NCBI GenBank assembly: GCA_963831605.1
Contig: CAWHQR010000002.1
Span: 496,001 to 560,000, forward strand
Source: DASUPK01 sp963831605
Lineage (GTDB): Bacteria; Actinomycetota; Thermoleophilia; Solirubrobacterales; 70-9
Direction: 5' to 3'
DNA length: 64,000 nucleotides
Made by a program: the position numbers and the translations under genes. The notes under the pieces are model-generated. The model had not been told where the DNA came from. It worked only from the letters and a program-made list of their open reading frames with translations, and did not search any database. Shown here piece by piece: positions 42,969-51,495 of this stretch. Each line of letters starts with the position of its first letter. The first letter of the stretch is position 1.

Positions 42969-43955
42969 CTACGCGGACCCGACGCCGATCGCCGAGCGGA
43001 CCTCGGCCAGCGTGCCCGCCGCGATCTCCCGTGCCTTCTCGGCGCCCGCTGCGAGTGCCTGCTCGAGGGCGGCCTCGTCCGGCCGCAGCTCCTCGTAGCG
43101 CTCGCGGACCGGGGCGAGATATTCGACGACGGCCTCTGCCACGGCGCCCTTGAAGTCACCGTAGCCGGAGCCCTCGAACTCGCGCTCGATCTCGTCCTCG
43201 GTCGCCCCGCGTGCGACCGCGAGGATCTCGATCAGGTTCGCGATTCCCTCCTTGCCCTCGCCGCGCTTCACCTCGGAGCCGGAGTCCGTGACCGCGCTCT
43301 TGATCTTCTTGGTGACCGTCTTCGCGTCGTCGAGCACCAGGACGGTCCCCTGCGGGTTGCCGCCGGTGGTCGACATCTTGTTCGTCGGCTCCTGCAGGTC
43401 CATGATCCGGGCGCCGACCTCGGGGACCCGAAGCTCGGGCTCCACGAAGATCGGGCCGAAGCGCTCGTTGAAGCGCCTGGCGATCTCGCGCGTCAGCTCG
43501 ATGTGCTGGCGCTGGTCCTCGCCGACCGGTACCTCCTCGGCGTTGTAGGCGAGCACGTCCGCGGCCTGGAGCACCGGATAGAAGAAGAGGCCGGCCGAGA
43601 CCAGCTCCCGCTGCTTGGCCGACTTCTCCTTGAACTGCGTCATCCGGTTGAGATCACCGTGCGCGGTCAGCGCCGACAGGTACCAGGTGAGCTCGGAGTG
43701 CTCGCGGACGTCGGACTGTCGGAAGAGGATGCACCGTTCCGGGTCGAGGCCGGCGGCGATCAGGATGGCGGTCGTGTCGTAGACGCTCTCGCGAAGCGTC
43801 ACGGGATCCCATGGAACGGTGAGGGCGTGGAGGTCGACGATGCAGTAGATGGCGGGATCGCCCCGATCCTGGCCGTCGACGTACTGGCGGATGGCCCCGA
43901 TGTAGTTGCCGAGGTGCTTTCGCCCCGTCGGCTGGATGCCGCTGAAGATGCGCAT
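42969..43955 (-). CDS. trpS: Tryptophanyl-tRNA synthetase
   Basis: A 328-residue class I synthetase. The HIGH-type motif is IQPTGRKHLGNYIGAIRQYV and the KMSKS-type motif is KMSTTGGNPQG (near 194). The Trp-binding region HGDLNRMTQFKEKS is present, and the length is typical. It lies upstream of scpA on the same strand. Confidence 0.95.
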   Translation of the reverse strand: MRIFSGIQPTGRKHLGNYIGAIRQYVDGQDRGDPAIYCIVDLHALTVPWDPVTLRESVYDTTAILIAAGLDPERCILFRQSDVREHSELTWYLSALTAHGDLNRMTQFKEKSAKQRELVSAGLFFYPVLQAADVLAYNAEEVPVGEDQRQHIELTREIARRFNERFGPIFVEPELRVPEVGARIMDLQEPTNKMSTTGGNPQGTVLVLDDAKTVTKKIKSAVTDSGSEVKRGEGKEGIANLIEILAVARGATEDEIEREFEGSGYGDFKGAVAEAVVEYLAPVRERYEELRPDEAALEQALAAGAEKAREIAAGTLAEVRSAIGVGSA

Positions 43956-43973
43956 TGCGGCGAGAGTATGCCC

Positions 43974-44006
43974 GGCTTCGCCAATGGAGCGGCCCGATGG
44001 CCGCTA
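43974..44006 (-). repeat. Extragenic hairpin repeat after the PPOX gene
   Basis: Read on the minus strand from the PPOX stop: TAGCGGCC-ATCG-GGCCGC, then TCCATTGGCGAAGCC. The 6-bp stem is perfect. It shares the stop-codon overlap, stem, TCCA and GGCGAAGCC with the element at 20605-20647. It is probably a terminator-like dispersed repeat. Confidence 0.55.
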
Positions 44007-44432
44007 GACGCCCTTGCCCGTCCACGGCCCGACCCCGCCGACCTTCTCCGGCGTCGTTCGGATCACGTAGCCGGCCGGCGGGTCGTCCATGGGCGGGAAC
44101 TTCACGTCCGGCCCGAGGTAGGTGTGCGCGAGGCGCTGCAGCAGCTCGGCCGCGCCTCCCTCCTCCACTCGTGCGGTCCCGCGGACGACCAGGTATTCGA
44201 TCAGCCCCATGTCGCTGACGGTGTCCGTCTCGATCGAGATCGCCACACGCCCATCCCGCTCCACGTTCTTCACCTTCTGGTTGCGGGGCAGATGAGCGCT
44301 GACGATGTCGTCGCCCTCCAACCCGACCCAGACGCAGCTCACCTGGGGGCCGCCGTCGGGATTGAGCGTGACCATGTGGGCCAGGTGGTCCGACTCGATC
44401 AGCTTGCGGGCCTCGGGGTGCAGGTCGACCAT
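44004..44432 (-). CDS. PPOX-class F420-dependent oxidoreductase-like protein
   Basis: A 142-residue split-barrel flavin or deazaflavin-binding protein: LIESDHLAHMVTLNPDGGPQ, SCVWVGLEGDDIVSAHLPRN, QKVKNVERDGRVAISIETDT. These match the actinobacterial PPOX/Rv1155-like group that uses F420 or FMN; substrate unknown. It follows the MFS gene after nine bases. Confidence 0.85.
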   Translation of the reverse strand: MVDLHPEARKLIESDHLAHMVTLNPDGGPQVSCVWVGLEGDDIVSAHLPRNQKVKNVERDGRVAISIETDTVSDMGLIEYLVVRGTARVEEGGAAELLQRLAHTYLGPDVKFPPMDDPPAGYVIRTTPEKVGGVGPWTGKGV

Positions 44433-44441
44433 GCCGGCAGC

Positions 44442-46081
44442 CTATGCCGGTTCGCCCACGGGCTCGGGCTCTTCCCGCCGCCGCGGCGTGGCGTCGAGGT
44501 GCTCCGGGCAATGGGCGCACTCGCCCGCCGTCGCCGCCCCCGGTCCCTCGTACTCGCTCGTCCGGCTTCGGATTGCGCAGGCCGATGCCGGCGATCACCC
44601 CGCCCACGATCATCAAGAGGCCGCCGACCAGCACGCCCAGATGGAATGAGTCCGTGGACGCACCGGTGACGGCGTCGTCGACGGTCGTGGCCTCGACGGC
44701 CGCGAGGTCGGCCGTGTCGGCCGTACCGAGTGGCTTCTCCTTCGCCTTGCTGACGGCGCGTTCGGCCTGCGGGGAGAGCTGCTTGCCGGCCAGGTTGGTG
44801 TCGATGGTCGAGGTGAACTTGCCGGCGATCAGTGCGCCGAGGATTGCGATCGCGAGCAGCCCGGCGACACGCGAGACGCCGTTGTTGATGCCGGATGCGA
44901 TCCCGACATGGCGCTCCTCGACGGAGTTGAGCGCGGTCGCGGTCAGGGGCGCGACGGTGGCGGAGAGACCGGCGCCGAAGACCAGAAGCGCCGGCAGCAC
45001 CTCGGTGAGGTAGTTGGGGTTCGAGCCGACTCGCATCAGCAGGATCAGCCCGATTCCCCCGACGATCGGCCCCACAGCCATCGGCACGCGCGGCCCGATC
45101 CCGGTCGACATCTTCCCGAAGCGCGGAGAGAGAACGAACATCACCAGCGAGACCGGCGTGGTCGCGAGACCGGCGCCGATCGGCGAGTAGCCGGCGGTCT
45201 GCTGGAGGAACAGGGTGATGAAGAAGAAGGCGCCGAACAGCCCCGCGTATACGACCAGGGTCTCGAGGTTCGTGATCGCGAAGTTCCGGACCTTGAAGAG
45301 GCTGAGATCGAGCATCGCGTGGCGGTACCGCGATTCCCAGAAGATGAAGAACGCGAAGATCACGATCCCCGCGATCAGCGACCCGTAGACCATCGGGTCG
45401 CCCCAGCCGTGGGTCGGCTGCTGGATCAGCGCGAACACCGGCAGGCCGAGGCCAACCGCGGACGTCGCGATCCCGAGCCAGTCGATGTGGCGATCGGCGT
45501 CGGGGTCGACGGTCTCGCTGACGAAGCGGTGCGCGAACCACATCGTCAGCAGGATCAGCGGCACGTTGACGAGGAAGATCGCGCGCCAGGAGATCGCCTC
45601 GATCAAGGCGCCTCCGCCGGCCGGGCCCGATCACCGTCGCGATTCCGGTCCAGGCGGTCCAGGTCCCGACCGCCTTGCCGCGCTCGGCCCCCTCGAAGGT
45701 GGCGGCGAGGATCGCCAGGGATCCCGGAACGAGCAGGGCGCCGGCGAATCCCTGCAGGCCGCGCGCGGCGATCAGCACACCGCTGCTGGGGGCGATGCCG
45801 CAGAGGATCGAGGTGACGCCGAACAGGCCGAGCCCAAGGATGAAGATCCGGCGTCGGCCGAACTGGTCACCGAGCGAGCCCCCGACCAGCAGAAGCGCGA
45901 CCAGCCCCAGCAGATAGGCCTCGACGACCCACTGCTGGTCCGCCAGGCCCGCGCCCAGATCGTCGCTGATCGCCGGCAGGGCGACGTTGACGACCGTCGC
46001 ATCGAGGAAGACGACGATCGACCCCAGGATCGTCGCGATGACGGTGAAGCGCAGACGTCGGCGCTCGTCCTCCACTGCCAC
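44442..46081 (-). CDS. MFS drug exporter (DHA2/EmrB type), two frame breaks
   Basis: A proton-driven exporter of about 545 residues with 14 membrane helices. N-terminal motifs: IVVFLDATVVNVALPAISDD, YLLGLVALLLVGGSLGDQFG and GRRRIFILG. The frame from GTG 46081 breaks near 45628 after GIATVIGP; dropping one base restores AGGGALIEAISWRAIFLVNV and the rest of the helices. A second surplus base near 44560 after PKPDE restores EYEGPGAATAGECAHCPEHL and the stop at 44442. The span is 3n+2 bases, matching two insertions. The late CxxC-x-EH tail is unusual. Confidence 0.82.
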
Positions 46082-46151
46082 CGAGCCTAGCGAGGAGTGC
46101 CGTTCGGCCCCTTGCGCGCGAGAGCCAGGGGCGCGACACTTGAGCGGTCCG

Positions 46152-46913
46152 ATGCAGGGCCGGGTGATTCTCATCGCTGTGGCGTCCTTGACCCTCCTCG
46201 CAGCCTCAGGCGCGAGCGCGGGGGCGCGCCGGCCTGCTCCCGGCCGGCCTCGAACCGACGGGGCGGGGCCCATCACGCCGACGGGGTGCACACACGGCGG
46301 CCGCTCCTTCGCCACGAACGGGCCGCGGGGCCGCAAGCGGATCGCGATCGGGTTCGACGACGGCCCAAGCGACTACACGTCCCAGGTGCTGCGGGTCCTG
46401 CGGCGCTTCGACTCCCATGCGACCTTCTTCGAGATCGGCCAGGAGACAGCGGGCCGCTCTGAGGTCATGAGGAAGATCCTCCGGCAGGGAAACGAGATCG
46501 GCAATCACTCACTGCACCACGAGGCCGACCCGTCGAGTGGCTCGCTCCACGAGACGAACCGCCTGATTCGCCAGGCCACGGGGTTCCGGCCCTGCGACTT
46601 CCGGCCGCCGGACGGCAACGTCAACAGCGCCCTGATCTCGCGCGCCCACGCCCTTCACATGACGACCGTCAACTGGGACGTCGACCCGCGCGACTGGGCC
46701 GCCCCGGGCGTCGGGGCGATCGTCTCCAACGTCGAATCGAACGCCCACAACGGCTCGATCGTCGTGATGCACGACGGAGGCGGCAATCGCAGCGAGACCG
46801 TCGCCGCCCTGCCGGCGATCCTCTCCCACTTCCGGCACCGCGGCTACAAGTTCGTCACGGTGGCCGAGCTGCTCGGCCACAAGTTCATCTACCCGAAGGC
46901 TCCAGGCACCTAG
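46152..46913 (+). CDS. Secreted polysaccharide deacetylase (NodB domain)
   Basis: A 253-residue exported protein with a signal peptide (residues 1-24) and a NodB domain. Catalytic motif 1 is IGFDDGPSDYTSQV, the metal His pair is in GNEIGNHSLHHEA, motif 3 is RPPDGNVNS, and the late His is in SIVVMHDGGG. It may deacetylate peptidoglycan or another surface glycan. The arginine-rich region 25-45 links the signal to the domain. It is divergent from the MFS gene and overlaps the fetB end by four bases. Confidence 0.88.
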   Translation: MQGRVILIAVASLTLLAASGASAGARRPAPGRPRTDGAGPITPTGCTHGGRSFATNGPRGRKRIAIGFDDGPSDYTSQVLRVLRRFDSHATFFEIGQETAGRSEVMRKILRQGNEIGNHSLHHEADPSSGSLHETNRLIRQATGFRPCDFRPPDGNVNSALISRAHALHMTTVNWDVDPRDWAAPGVGAIVSNVESNAHNGSIVVMHDGGGNRSETVAALPAILSHFRHRGYKFVTVAELLGHKFIYPKAPGT

Positions 46914-47695
46914 GCCTCAGGGGGTTCGCGCAGCTGATGCGCGGGCGTGAAGAAGTTCCGCCGCGCGAGGGTGATCGCCATCAGCGCGGCGATGGAGACC
47001 GCGCCGAGCAGCACGTAGAGAAGAATCAGCTGAAGCCGCACGGCGTCCGTCGGATTCGCCCCGGCCAGCAGCATCCCCACCATCGTCCCTGGAAAGAAGA
47101 TCAGGCCGGTGGTCTTCGTCGAGTCGACCAGGGTGATCATCCCCGAGCGCAGGCTGCGCTGGACCAGCGGTGTGACGGCCTGCGACGACGTCGCGCCGAG
47201 GGCGAGGGTCGCCTCGATCTTGCGGGACTGATCGTGAACGTCCTCCCCGAGCCGGTTGAGGGCCACCGCCGCCGACGTCATCGAGTTGCCGATCACCATG
47301 CCCCCGACCGGCACCAGATAGCGCGGGGTCGCCGGGAAGATGCCCAGGGCGATCACCAGGCCCAGCGTCGCTGCGGCCGCCACGGCGAGCGCGATGAGCA
47401 GGGGCCAGAAGGCGTTCGGCACATACTTGGCGCGATGGCGGGCCGTGAAGGCGCCGAAGACGACCATCACGGTGATCAGCGCGAGCACGAGCACGGCCGA
47501 GTCCTCGTCGAAGATCACTGTGATCACGTATCCGATCGCGGTCAGCTGGATGAGGGAGCGAACCACGGCGATCCCGATGTCCTCCTCGAGACCCGCGTGC
47601 CAGGCGCGCGAGGCGATCGCCGCGATCGCCACCAGCGCGAGGGCCGCGGCAACCTCGCCGACGGTGACGTGGATCGAGGAGGCGGCGACGATCAC
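46910..47695 (-). CDS. FetB-type ABC permease (UPF0014)
   Basis: A 261-residue inner-membrane permease of the YbbM/FetB family with about seven hydrophobic helices: VVRSLIQLTAIGYVITVIF, GNSMTSAAVALNRLGEDVHD and MITLVDSTKTTGLIFFPGTM are conserved blocks. In E. coli FetAB exports iron; that role here is inferred. Its start overlaps the ATPase gene by four bases. Confidence 0.88.
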   Translation of the reverse strand: MIVAASSIHVTVGEVAAALALVAIAAIASRAWHAGLEEDIGIAVVRSLIQLTAIGYVITVIFDEDSAVLVLALITVMVVFGAFTARHRAKYVPNAFWPLLIALAVAAAATLGLVIALGIFPATPRYLVPVGGMVIGNSMTSAAVALNRLGEDVHDQSRKIEATLALGATSSQAVTPLVQRSLRSGMITLVDSTKTTGLIFFPGTMVGMLLAGANPTDAVRLQLILLYVLLGAVSIAALMAITLARRNFFTPAHQLREPPEA

Positions 47696-48390
47696 GTCGC
47701 GTCCTCCGCAGTGGCGATCGCGGGCTCGATCTCCTGGTCGAGAACCTCGGCGATCGGTCCCTGGGCGCTTGCGCTGCCGTTTTCGATCCGCACGACGTAG
47801 CCGGCGAGCCGCCGGGCCTGCTCCATGTCGTGGGTGACCACCACGGTCGAGATCGCCGTCCGCGCGCGCAGGCCCTGAAGCGTCGCCTCCACCGCGTCGC
47901 GCGCGGTCCGGTCGAGCGCGGAGGTGGGCTCGTCGAGGAGCAGGACCCGCGGGTCGAGCGCGAGCGCCCGCGCCAGCATGACGCGCTGCTGCTCGCCGAC
48001 CGAGAGCTTGGCGGCGTCGCGTTCCTCGAACGCCGGGTCCAGGCCCGCCAGCTCGAGGCAGCTCCGCGCGTCGAAGCTATGGCCGGCCAGGCGCGGTCCG
48101 TAGGCGACGTTGTCGTGGACCGTGCCTTCGATCAGCGCCGGGAGCTGGGGGACGAGGCAGACCTCACGGCGGAGCGCCAGGGGATCGAGCTCGCGAACGT
48201 CCTTGCCCTCATAGACGACCCGTCCCTCCTCCGGGTCCGCGAGCCGGTTCAGCAACCGCAGGAGCGTCGACTTGCCGCTGCCCGAGGGGCCGACGATCGA
48301 GCTGGCGCCCACCGGAAGACGGGCGCTGAGGTCGCGCAGCACGAGCTTCCCCGTTCGCGAGTAGCTGACGTCCTCGACCTCGAAGAGCAC
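47692..48390 (-). CDS. ABC transporter ATP-binding protein (FetA-like)
   Basis: A nucleotide-binding subunit of about 232 residues: Walker A IVGPSGSGKSTLLRLL, Q-loop LVPQLPAL, signature LSVGEQQRVMLARALA, Walker B VLLLDEPTSALD, H-loop VVTHDMEQAR. It pairs with the FetB-type permease. GTG at 48390 starts at VLFEVEDVSY; an upstream ATG at 48429 would add 13 residues and approach the divergent ligase start. Confidence 0.88.
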   Translation of the reverse strand: MLFEVEDVSYSRTGKLVLRDLSARLPVGASSIVGPSGSGKSTLLRLLNRLADPEEGRVVYEGKDVRELDPLALRREVCLVPQLPALIEGTVHDNVAYGPRLAGHSFDARSCLELAGLDPAFEERDAAKLSVGEQQRVMLARALALDPRVLLLDEPTSALDRTARDAVEATLQGLRARTAISTVVVTHDMEQARRLAGYVVRIENGSASAQGPIAEVLDQEIEPAIATAEDAT

Positions 48391-48439
48391 AAGTCGATTA
48401 TCCGACTCGGCTGCTAAATCGACCCGCATAATCGATGCC

Positions 48440-49585
48440 GTGCCGAAGGAGCGCTTTCCAAGCCGGGTCGAGCCGATGCTCGCCAAGCCCGGCGAGGTCC
48501 CTGAGTCCGACTCCGAGGAGTGGGCCTATGAGGTGAAGTGGGACGGCATCCGGGCGCTCGGCTATGCCCGCCGGGGCAGGTGGTCGATGCTGAGCCGGCG
48601 TCAGGAGGACGTGGGCGTGCGCTATCCGGAGCTCGAGGCGATCGCGGAAGCGATCGGCGACCACTCCGCGATCCTCGACGGCGAGGTCGTTGCGTTGGAT
48701 GACGAAGGTCGCCCCCGCTTCCAGCTGATCCAGAGCCGGATGGGCCTGTCCTCGCCGGCCGCCGTCAGAGCGAGGATGAAGCAGCAGCCCGTCGACTACG
48801 TGATCTTCGACCTCCTGCACCTGGACGGCCGCAACGTCCGCGAGCTGCCCTACCTGGACCGTCGCGAGCTGCTCGAGGGGCTCGGCCTGGATGGCCCGCG
48901 GTGGCGGACTCCCGCCTATCGGCTCGATGGAGGTGCCGACCTGCTCGAGGCCGCCCGCCGCCAGGGACTCGAGGGCATCGTCTCCAAGCGCACCGACAGC
49001 CCGTATCGACCCGGCAAGCGGACCGGCGAATGGATCAAGACCAGGGTTTGGAAGCGCCAGGAATTCGTGATCGGCGGCTACATCCCGGGCGAGGGCAGCC
49101 GTGCGAAACGGGTCGGGTCGGTCCTGGTCGGCTACTACGACAGGCGACGCTCCGAGCTCCGCAGGGGGCAACGTCAGACCCTGCACTTCGCAGGCGGAGT
49201 CGGCTCCGGCCTGAAGGAGAGCGACCTCAAGTTCCTGACGAAGGAGCTCCGCAAGCGAGAGCGCCCCGACAGCCCGTTCGAGGTCGGCGCGCCGACCGGT
49301 CCGAAGGCGCGCTTCGCCGTCTGGTGCGAGCCCGACCTCTTCTGCGAGGTCTCCTGGACCGAGTGGACCAACCAGGGAACGCTGCGCCAGCCCGCGTTCA
49401 AGGGCATGCGGGACGACAAGGACCCCCGCGAGGTGGTCAAGGAGTACGGGCGGCCACCAGGCCGCGACCGATTAGTTTCCAACCTGAGCGCGGTCACTAC
49501 AGCCATGCGACGCAAGGTTGCGCCCGATTGCCGGTGGCACGCCAGGGGTAATCTCAGTTATGTCGAAGGATTCGGATCGAGGTGA
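48440..49585 (+). CDS. NHEJ ATP-dependent DNA ligase (LigD ligase-domain type)
   Basis: A 381-residue ligase of bacterial end joining. The lysine adenylation motif is EVKWDGIRALGYAR (K about 33), with ILDGEVVALD, FDLLHLDGRNV, EGIVSKRTDSPYRPGKR and WIKTRVW. Like LigD ligase domains it has an OB-fold C-terminus (CEVSWTEWTNQGTLRQPAFK). After DPREVVKEYG the last 45 or so residues are atypical and start at a hairpin identical to an extragenic repeat, so they may be readthrough. The polymerase domain is a separate gene; no phosphoesterase domain is present. Confidence 0.9.
   Translation: MPKERFPSRVEPMLAKPGEVPESDSEEWAYEVKWDGIRALGYARRGRWSMLSRRQEDVGVRYPELEAIAEAIGDHSAILDGEVVALDDEGRPRFQLIQSRMGLSSPAAVRARMKQQPVDYVIFDLLHLDGRNVRELPYLDRRELLEGLGLDGPRWRTPAYRLDGGADLLEAARRQGLEGIVSKRTDSPYRPGKRTGEWIKTRVWKRQEFVIGGYIPGEGSRAKRVGSVLVGYYDRRRSELRRGQRQTLHFAGGVGSGLKESDLKFLTKELRKRERPDSPFEVGAPTGPKARFAVWCEPDLFCEVSWTEWTNQGTLRQPAFKGMRDDKDPREVVKEYGRPPGRDRLVSNLSAVTTAMRRKVAPDCRWHARGNLSYVEGFGSR
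49450..49465. repeat. Hairpin core inside the 3' end of the ligase gene
   Basis: GCGGCC-ACCA-GGCCGC is identical to the core at 20607-20622. In both other cases this core overlaps a TAG stop; here the preceding bases are GGG and the ligase frame stays open for 39 more codons. This suggests the ligase formerly ended here. Confidence 0.45.
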
Positions 49586-49591
49586 TTGAGC

Positions 49592-50548
49592 GTGGCTAGG
49601 GCCATATGGAGTGGATCGATCAGCTTCGGGCTGCTGAACGTGCCCGTGAAGCTGTACAGCGCGGTCTCCAAGCAGAGCGTGCGCTTCCGTGAGCTTCGCG
49701 AGGGCGACGGCTCACGCGTCAAGCACAAGCGCGTGGCGGAGTCCGACGGCAAGGAGGTGCCCTACGAGAAGATCGTCAAGGGCTACGAGTACGCGCCGGA
49801 CCAGTACGTGGTCCTGAGCCGCGACGAGCTCTCCGATCTCGACCCCAAGAAGACCCGGGCGATCGAGATCCAGGACTTCGTCGACCTCGACGACATCGAC
49901 CCCATCTACTTCGAGCAGCCCTACTACCTCGGGCCGGACAAGGGCGCTGAGCGCGCATACGCGCTGCTCGTCCAGGCGATGAAGGATGCGCGGAAGGTCG
50001 CCGTCGCCCGCTTCGTGCTCCGCAACAAGGAGCACCTCGCTGCGATCCGGCCGATGGATGACGTCCTCACCCTGACCACGATGCGATTCCACGACGAGGT
50101 CACCTCTCCCAAGGACCTCGACGATGTGTTCGAGGACGCCAAGCCCAAGAAGCCCGAGAAGCGCGAGCTCGAGATGGCCACGCAGCTGATCGAGTCCCTC
50201 ACCAGCGACTTCAACCCCAACGGCTATCGCGACGAGTACCGCGAGGAGCTGCTCGACCTGCTCGAGCGCAAGGCCGCCGGCAAGGAGGTCGTCAGCGCCC
50301 CGAGCGAGGAGCCGGAGCCCACCAAGGCTCCGGATCTGATGGCCGCCCTCGAGGAGAGCCTGAACGCGGTCCGCGGTGAGGAAGCGGCGACCGACGGCAA
50401 GGCGTCGAAGCCGAAGCCCAAGTCGAAGTCCACGTCACGGGCGAAGCCGAAGGCGAAGTCGACCACCCGCTCGAAGAGCTCCGGATCCAAGTCGAAGAGC
50501 TCCAGCAACGGCCGCAAATCCACCTCGCGCAAGAAGGCCAAGGCATAG
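49592..50548 (+). CDS. ku: Ku protein (non-homologous end joining)
   Basis: A DNA-end-binding Ku of about 318 residues starting MARAIWSGSISFGLLNVPVK, with the core ring region through KDLDDVFEDAKPKKPEKREL and a long Lys/Ser/Thr-rich C-terminal tail (about 262-318) of the kind that binds DNA and promotes ligation. GTG 49592 is preferred over TTG 49586. It lies between the ligase and polymerase genes, six bases after the ligase stop. Confidence 0.94.
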   Translation: MARAIWSGSISFGLLNVPVKLYSAVSKQSVRFRELREGDGSRVKHKRVAESDGKEVPYEKIVKGYEYAPDQYVVLSRDELSDLDPKKTRAIEIQDFVDLDDIDPIYFEQPYYLGPDKGAERAYALLVQAMKDARKVAVARFVLRNKEHLAAIRPMDDVLTLTTMRFHDEVTSPKDLDDVFEDAKPKKPEKRELEMATQLIESLTSDFNPNGYRDEYREELLDLLERKAAGKEVVSAPSEEPEPTKAPDLMAALEESLNAVRGEEAATDGKASKPKPKSKSTSRAKPKAKSTTRSKSSGSKSKSSSNGRKSTSRKKAKA

Positions 50549-51480
50549 CCAAGGGCACCGAAGTAACGATCGGTCGGCGCAAGGTCAAGCTGACCAATCT
50601 CGACAAGGTCCTCTACCCGAAGACCAAGACGACCAAGGCGGAGGTCATCGACTACTACGCCCGGGTCGCCGACCTGCTCATCCCCCATCTGAGGGGCCGC
50701 CCACTGACCCTTCGCCGCTTCCCCGAGGGAGTGGGCAAACCCCAGACGTCGTTCTTCGAGAAGAACTGCCCGAAGCACCGGCCCGAGTGGGTGAAGACCA
50801 CTCCGATCTACGTCGATCGCCGCGCCGGCGAGATCGACTTCTGCCTCTGCGAGAACCGCCCCACCCTGATCTGGATGGCCCAGCTCGCGGCGCTGGAACT
50901 CCACCCCTCGCTCTCCAAGTCGCGGCGCATGGAGCAACCGACCGTGCTCGCCTTCGATCTCGACCCCGGCGCGCCCGCGGGGCTGGTCGAGTGCTGCAAG
51001 GTCGCCCTGCGCGTCCGTGATCTGTTCGCCGCGTTCGGCCTCGAGGGCTTTCCGAAGGTGTCAGGCGGCAAGGGCCTCCAGGTCTACTTCCCTCTCAACA
51101 CCAAGGTGACCTACGAGCAGACCAGCCCCTTCGCCAAGGCGGTCGCGCAGCTCTTGGAGAAGGAGACTCCGAAGGAGGTCGTCTCCAAGATGGCCAAGGT
51201 CGATCGCCGCGGCAAGGTCTTCGTCGACTGGAGCCAGAACCACCAGAAGAAGACGACGATCGCCGTCTACTCGCTGCGGGCACGCGAGTACCCGACGGCC
51301 TCGATGCCTCTGCACTGGCGGGAGGTCGAGCGGGCGGCCAAGAGCAAGAAGGCCGCCGAGAAGCTCCGCTACGAGATCCCGGCCGCGATCAAGCGGATCG
51401 AGAAGGAGGGCGACCTGTTCGAGCCGGTGCTCTCCACCAAGCAGAAGCTGCCGGACCTCGGCGAGCTCGAGACGGAGTAG
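50545..51480 (+). CDS. NHEJ polymerase/primase (LigD polymerase-domain type)
   Basis: About 311 residues of archaeo-eukaryotic primase fold. KLTNLDKVLYPKTKTTKAEV and RPLTLRRFPEG form the conserved N-terminus; catalytic metal Asps are in LAFDLDPGAP; SGGKGLQVYFPL and KVFVDWSQNHQKKTTIAVYS follow. There is no ATG, GTG or TTG in frame before the conserved N-terminus; ATA at 50545, overlapping the Ku stop as ATAG, gives a normal start (AKGTEVTIGRRK). The first standard start, GTG 50731, would cut 62 conserved residues. It fills gaps during end joining. Confidence 0.88.
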   Translation: MAKGTEVTIGRRKVKLTNLDKVLYPKTKTTKAEVIDYYARVADLLIPHLRGRPLTLRRFPEGVGKPQTSFFEKNCPKHRPEWVKTTPIYVDRRAGEIDFCLCENRPTLIWMAQLAALELHPSLSKSRRMEQPTVLAFDLDPGAPAGLVECCKVALRVRDLFAAFGLEGFPKVSGGKGLQVYFPLNTKVTYEQTSPFAKAVAQLLEKETPKEVVSKMAKVDRRGKVFVDWSQNHQKKTTIAVYSLRAREYPTASMPLHWREVERAAKSKKAAEKLRYEIPAAIKRIEKEGDLFEPVLSTKQKLPDLGELETE

Positions 51481-51495
51481 CGCCGCCCCGATTGC

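Noticed and set aside
42210..44669. 819-aa plus-strand ORF opposite scpA, trpS and the PPOX gene
   Set aside because: It spans three clear minus-strand genes and their gaps; composition is typical of antisense frames in GC-rich DNA.
50525..50600. Ku and polymerase as one fused protein broken by a frameshift
   Set aside because: Fusing them needs a missing base, opposite to the surplus bases seen in the intact genes, and Ku's Lys-rich tail ends as expected; overlapping genes with a non-standard start is simpler.
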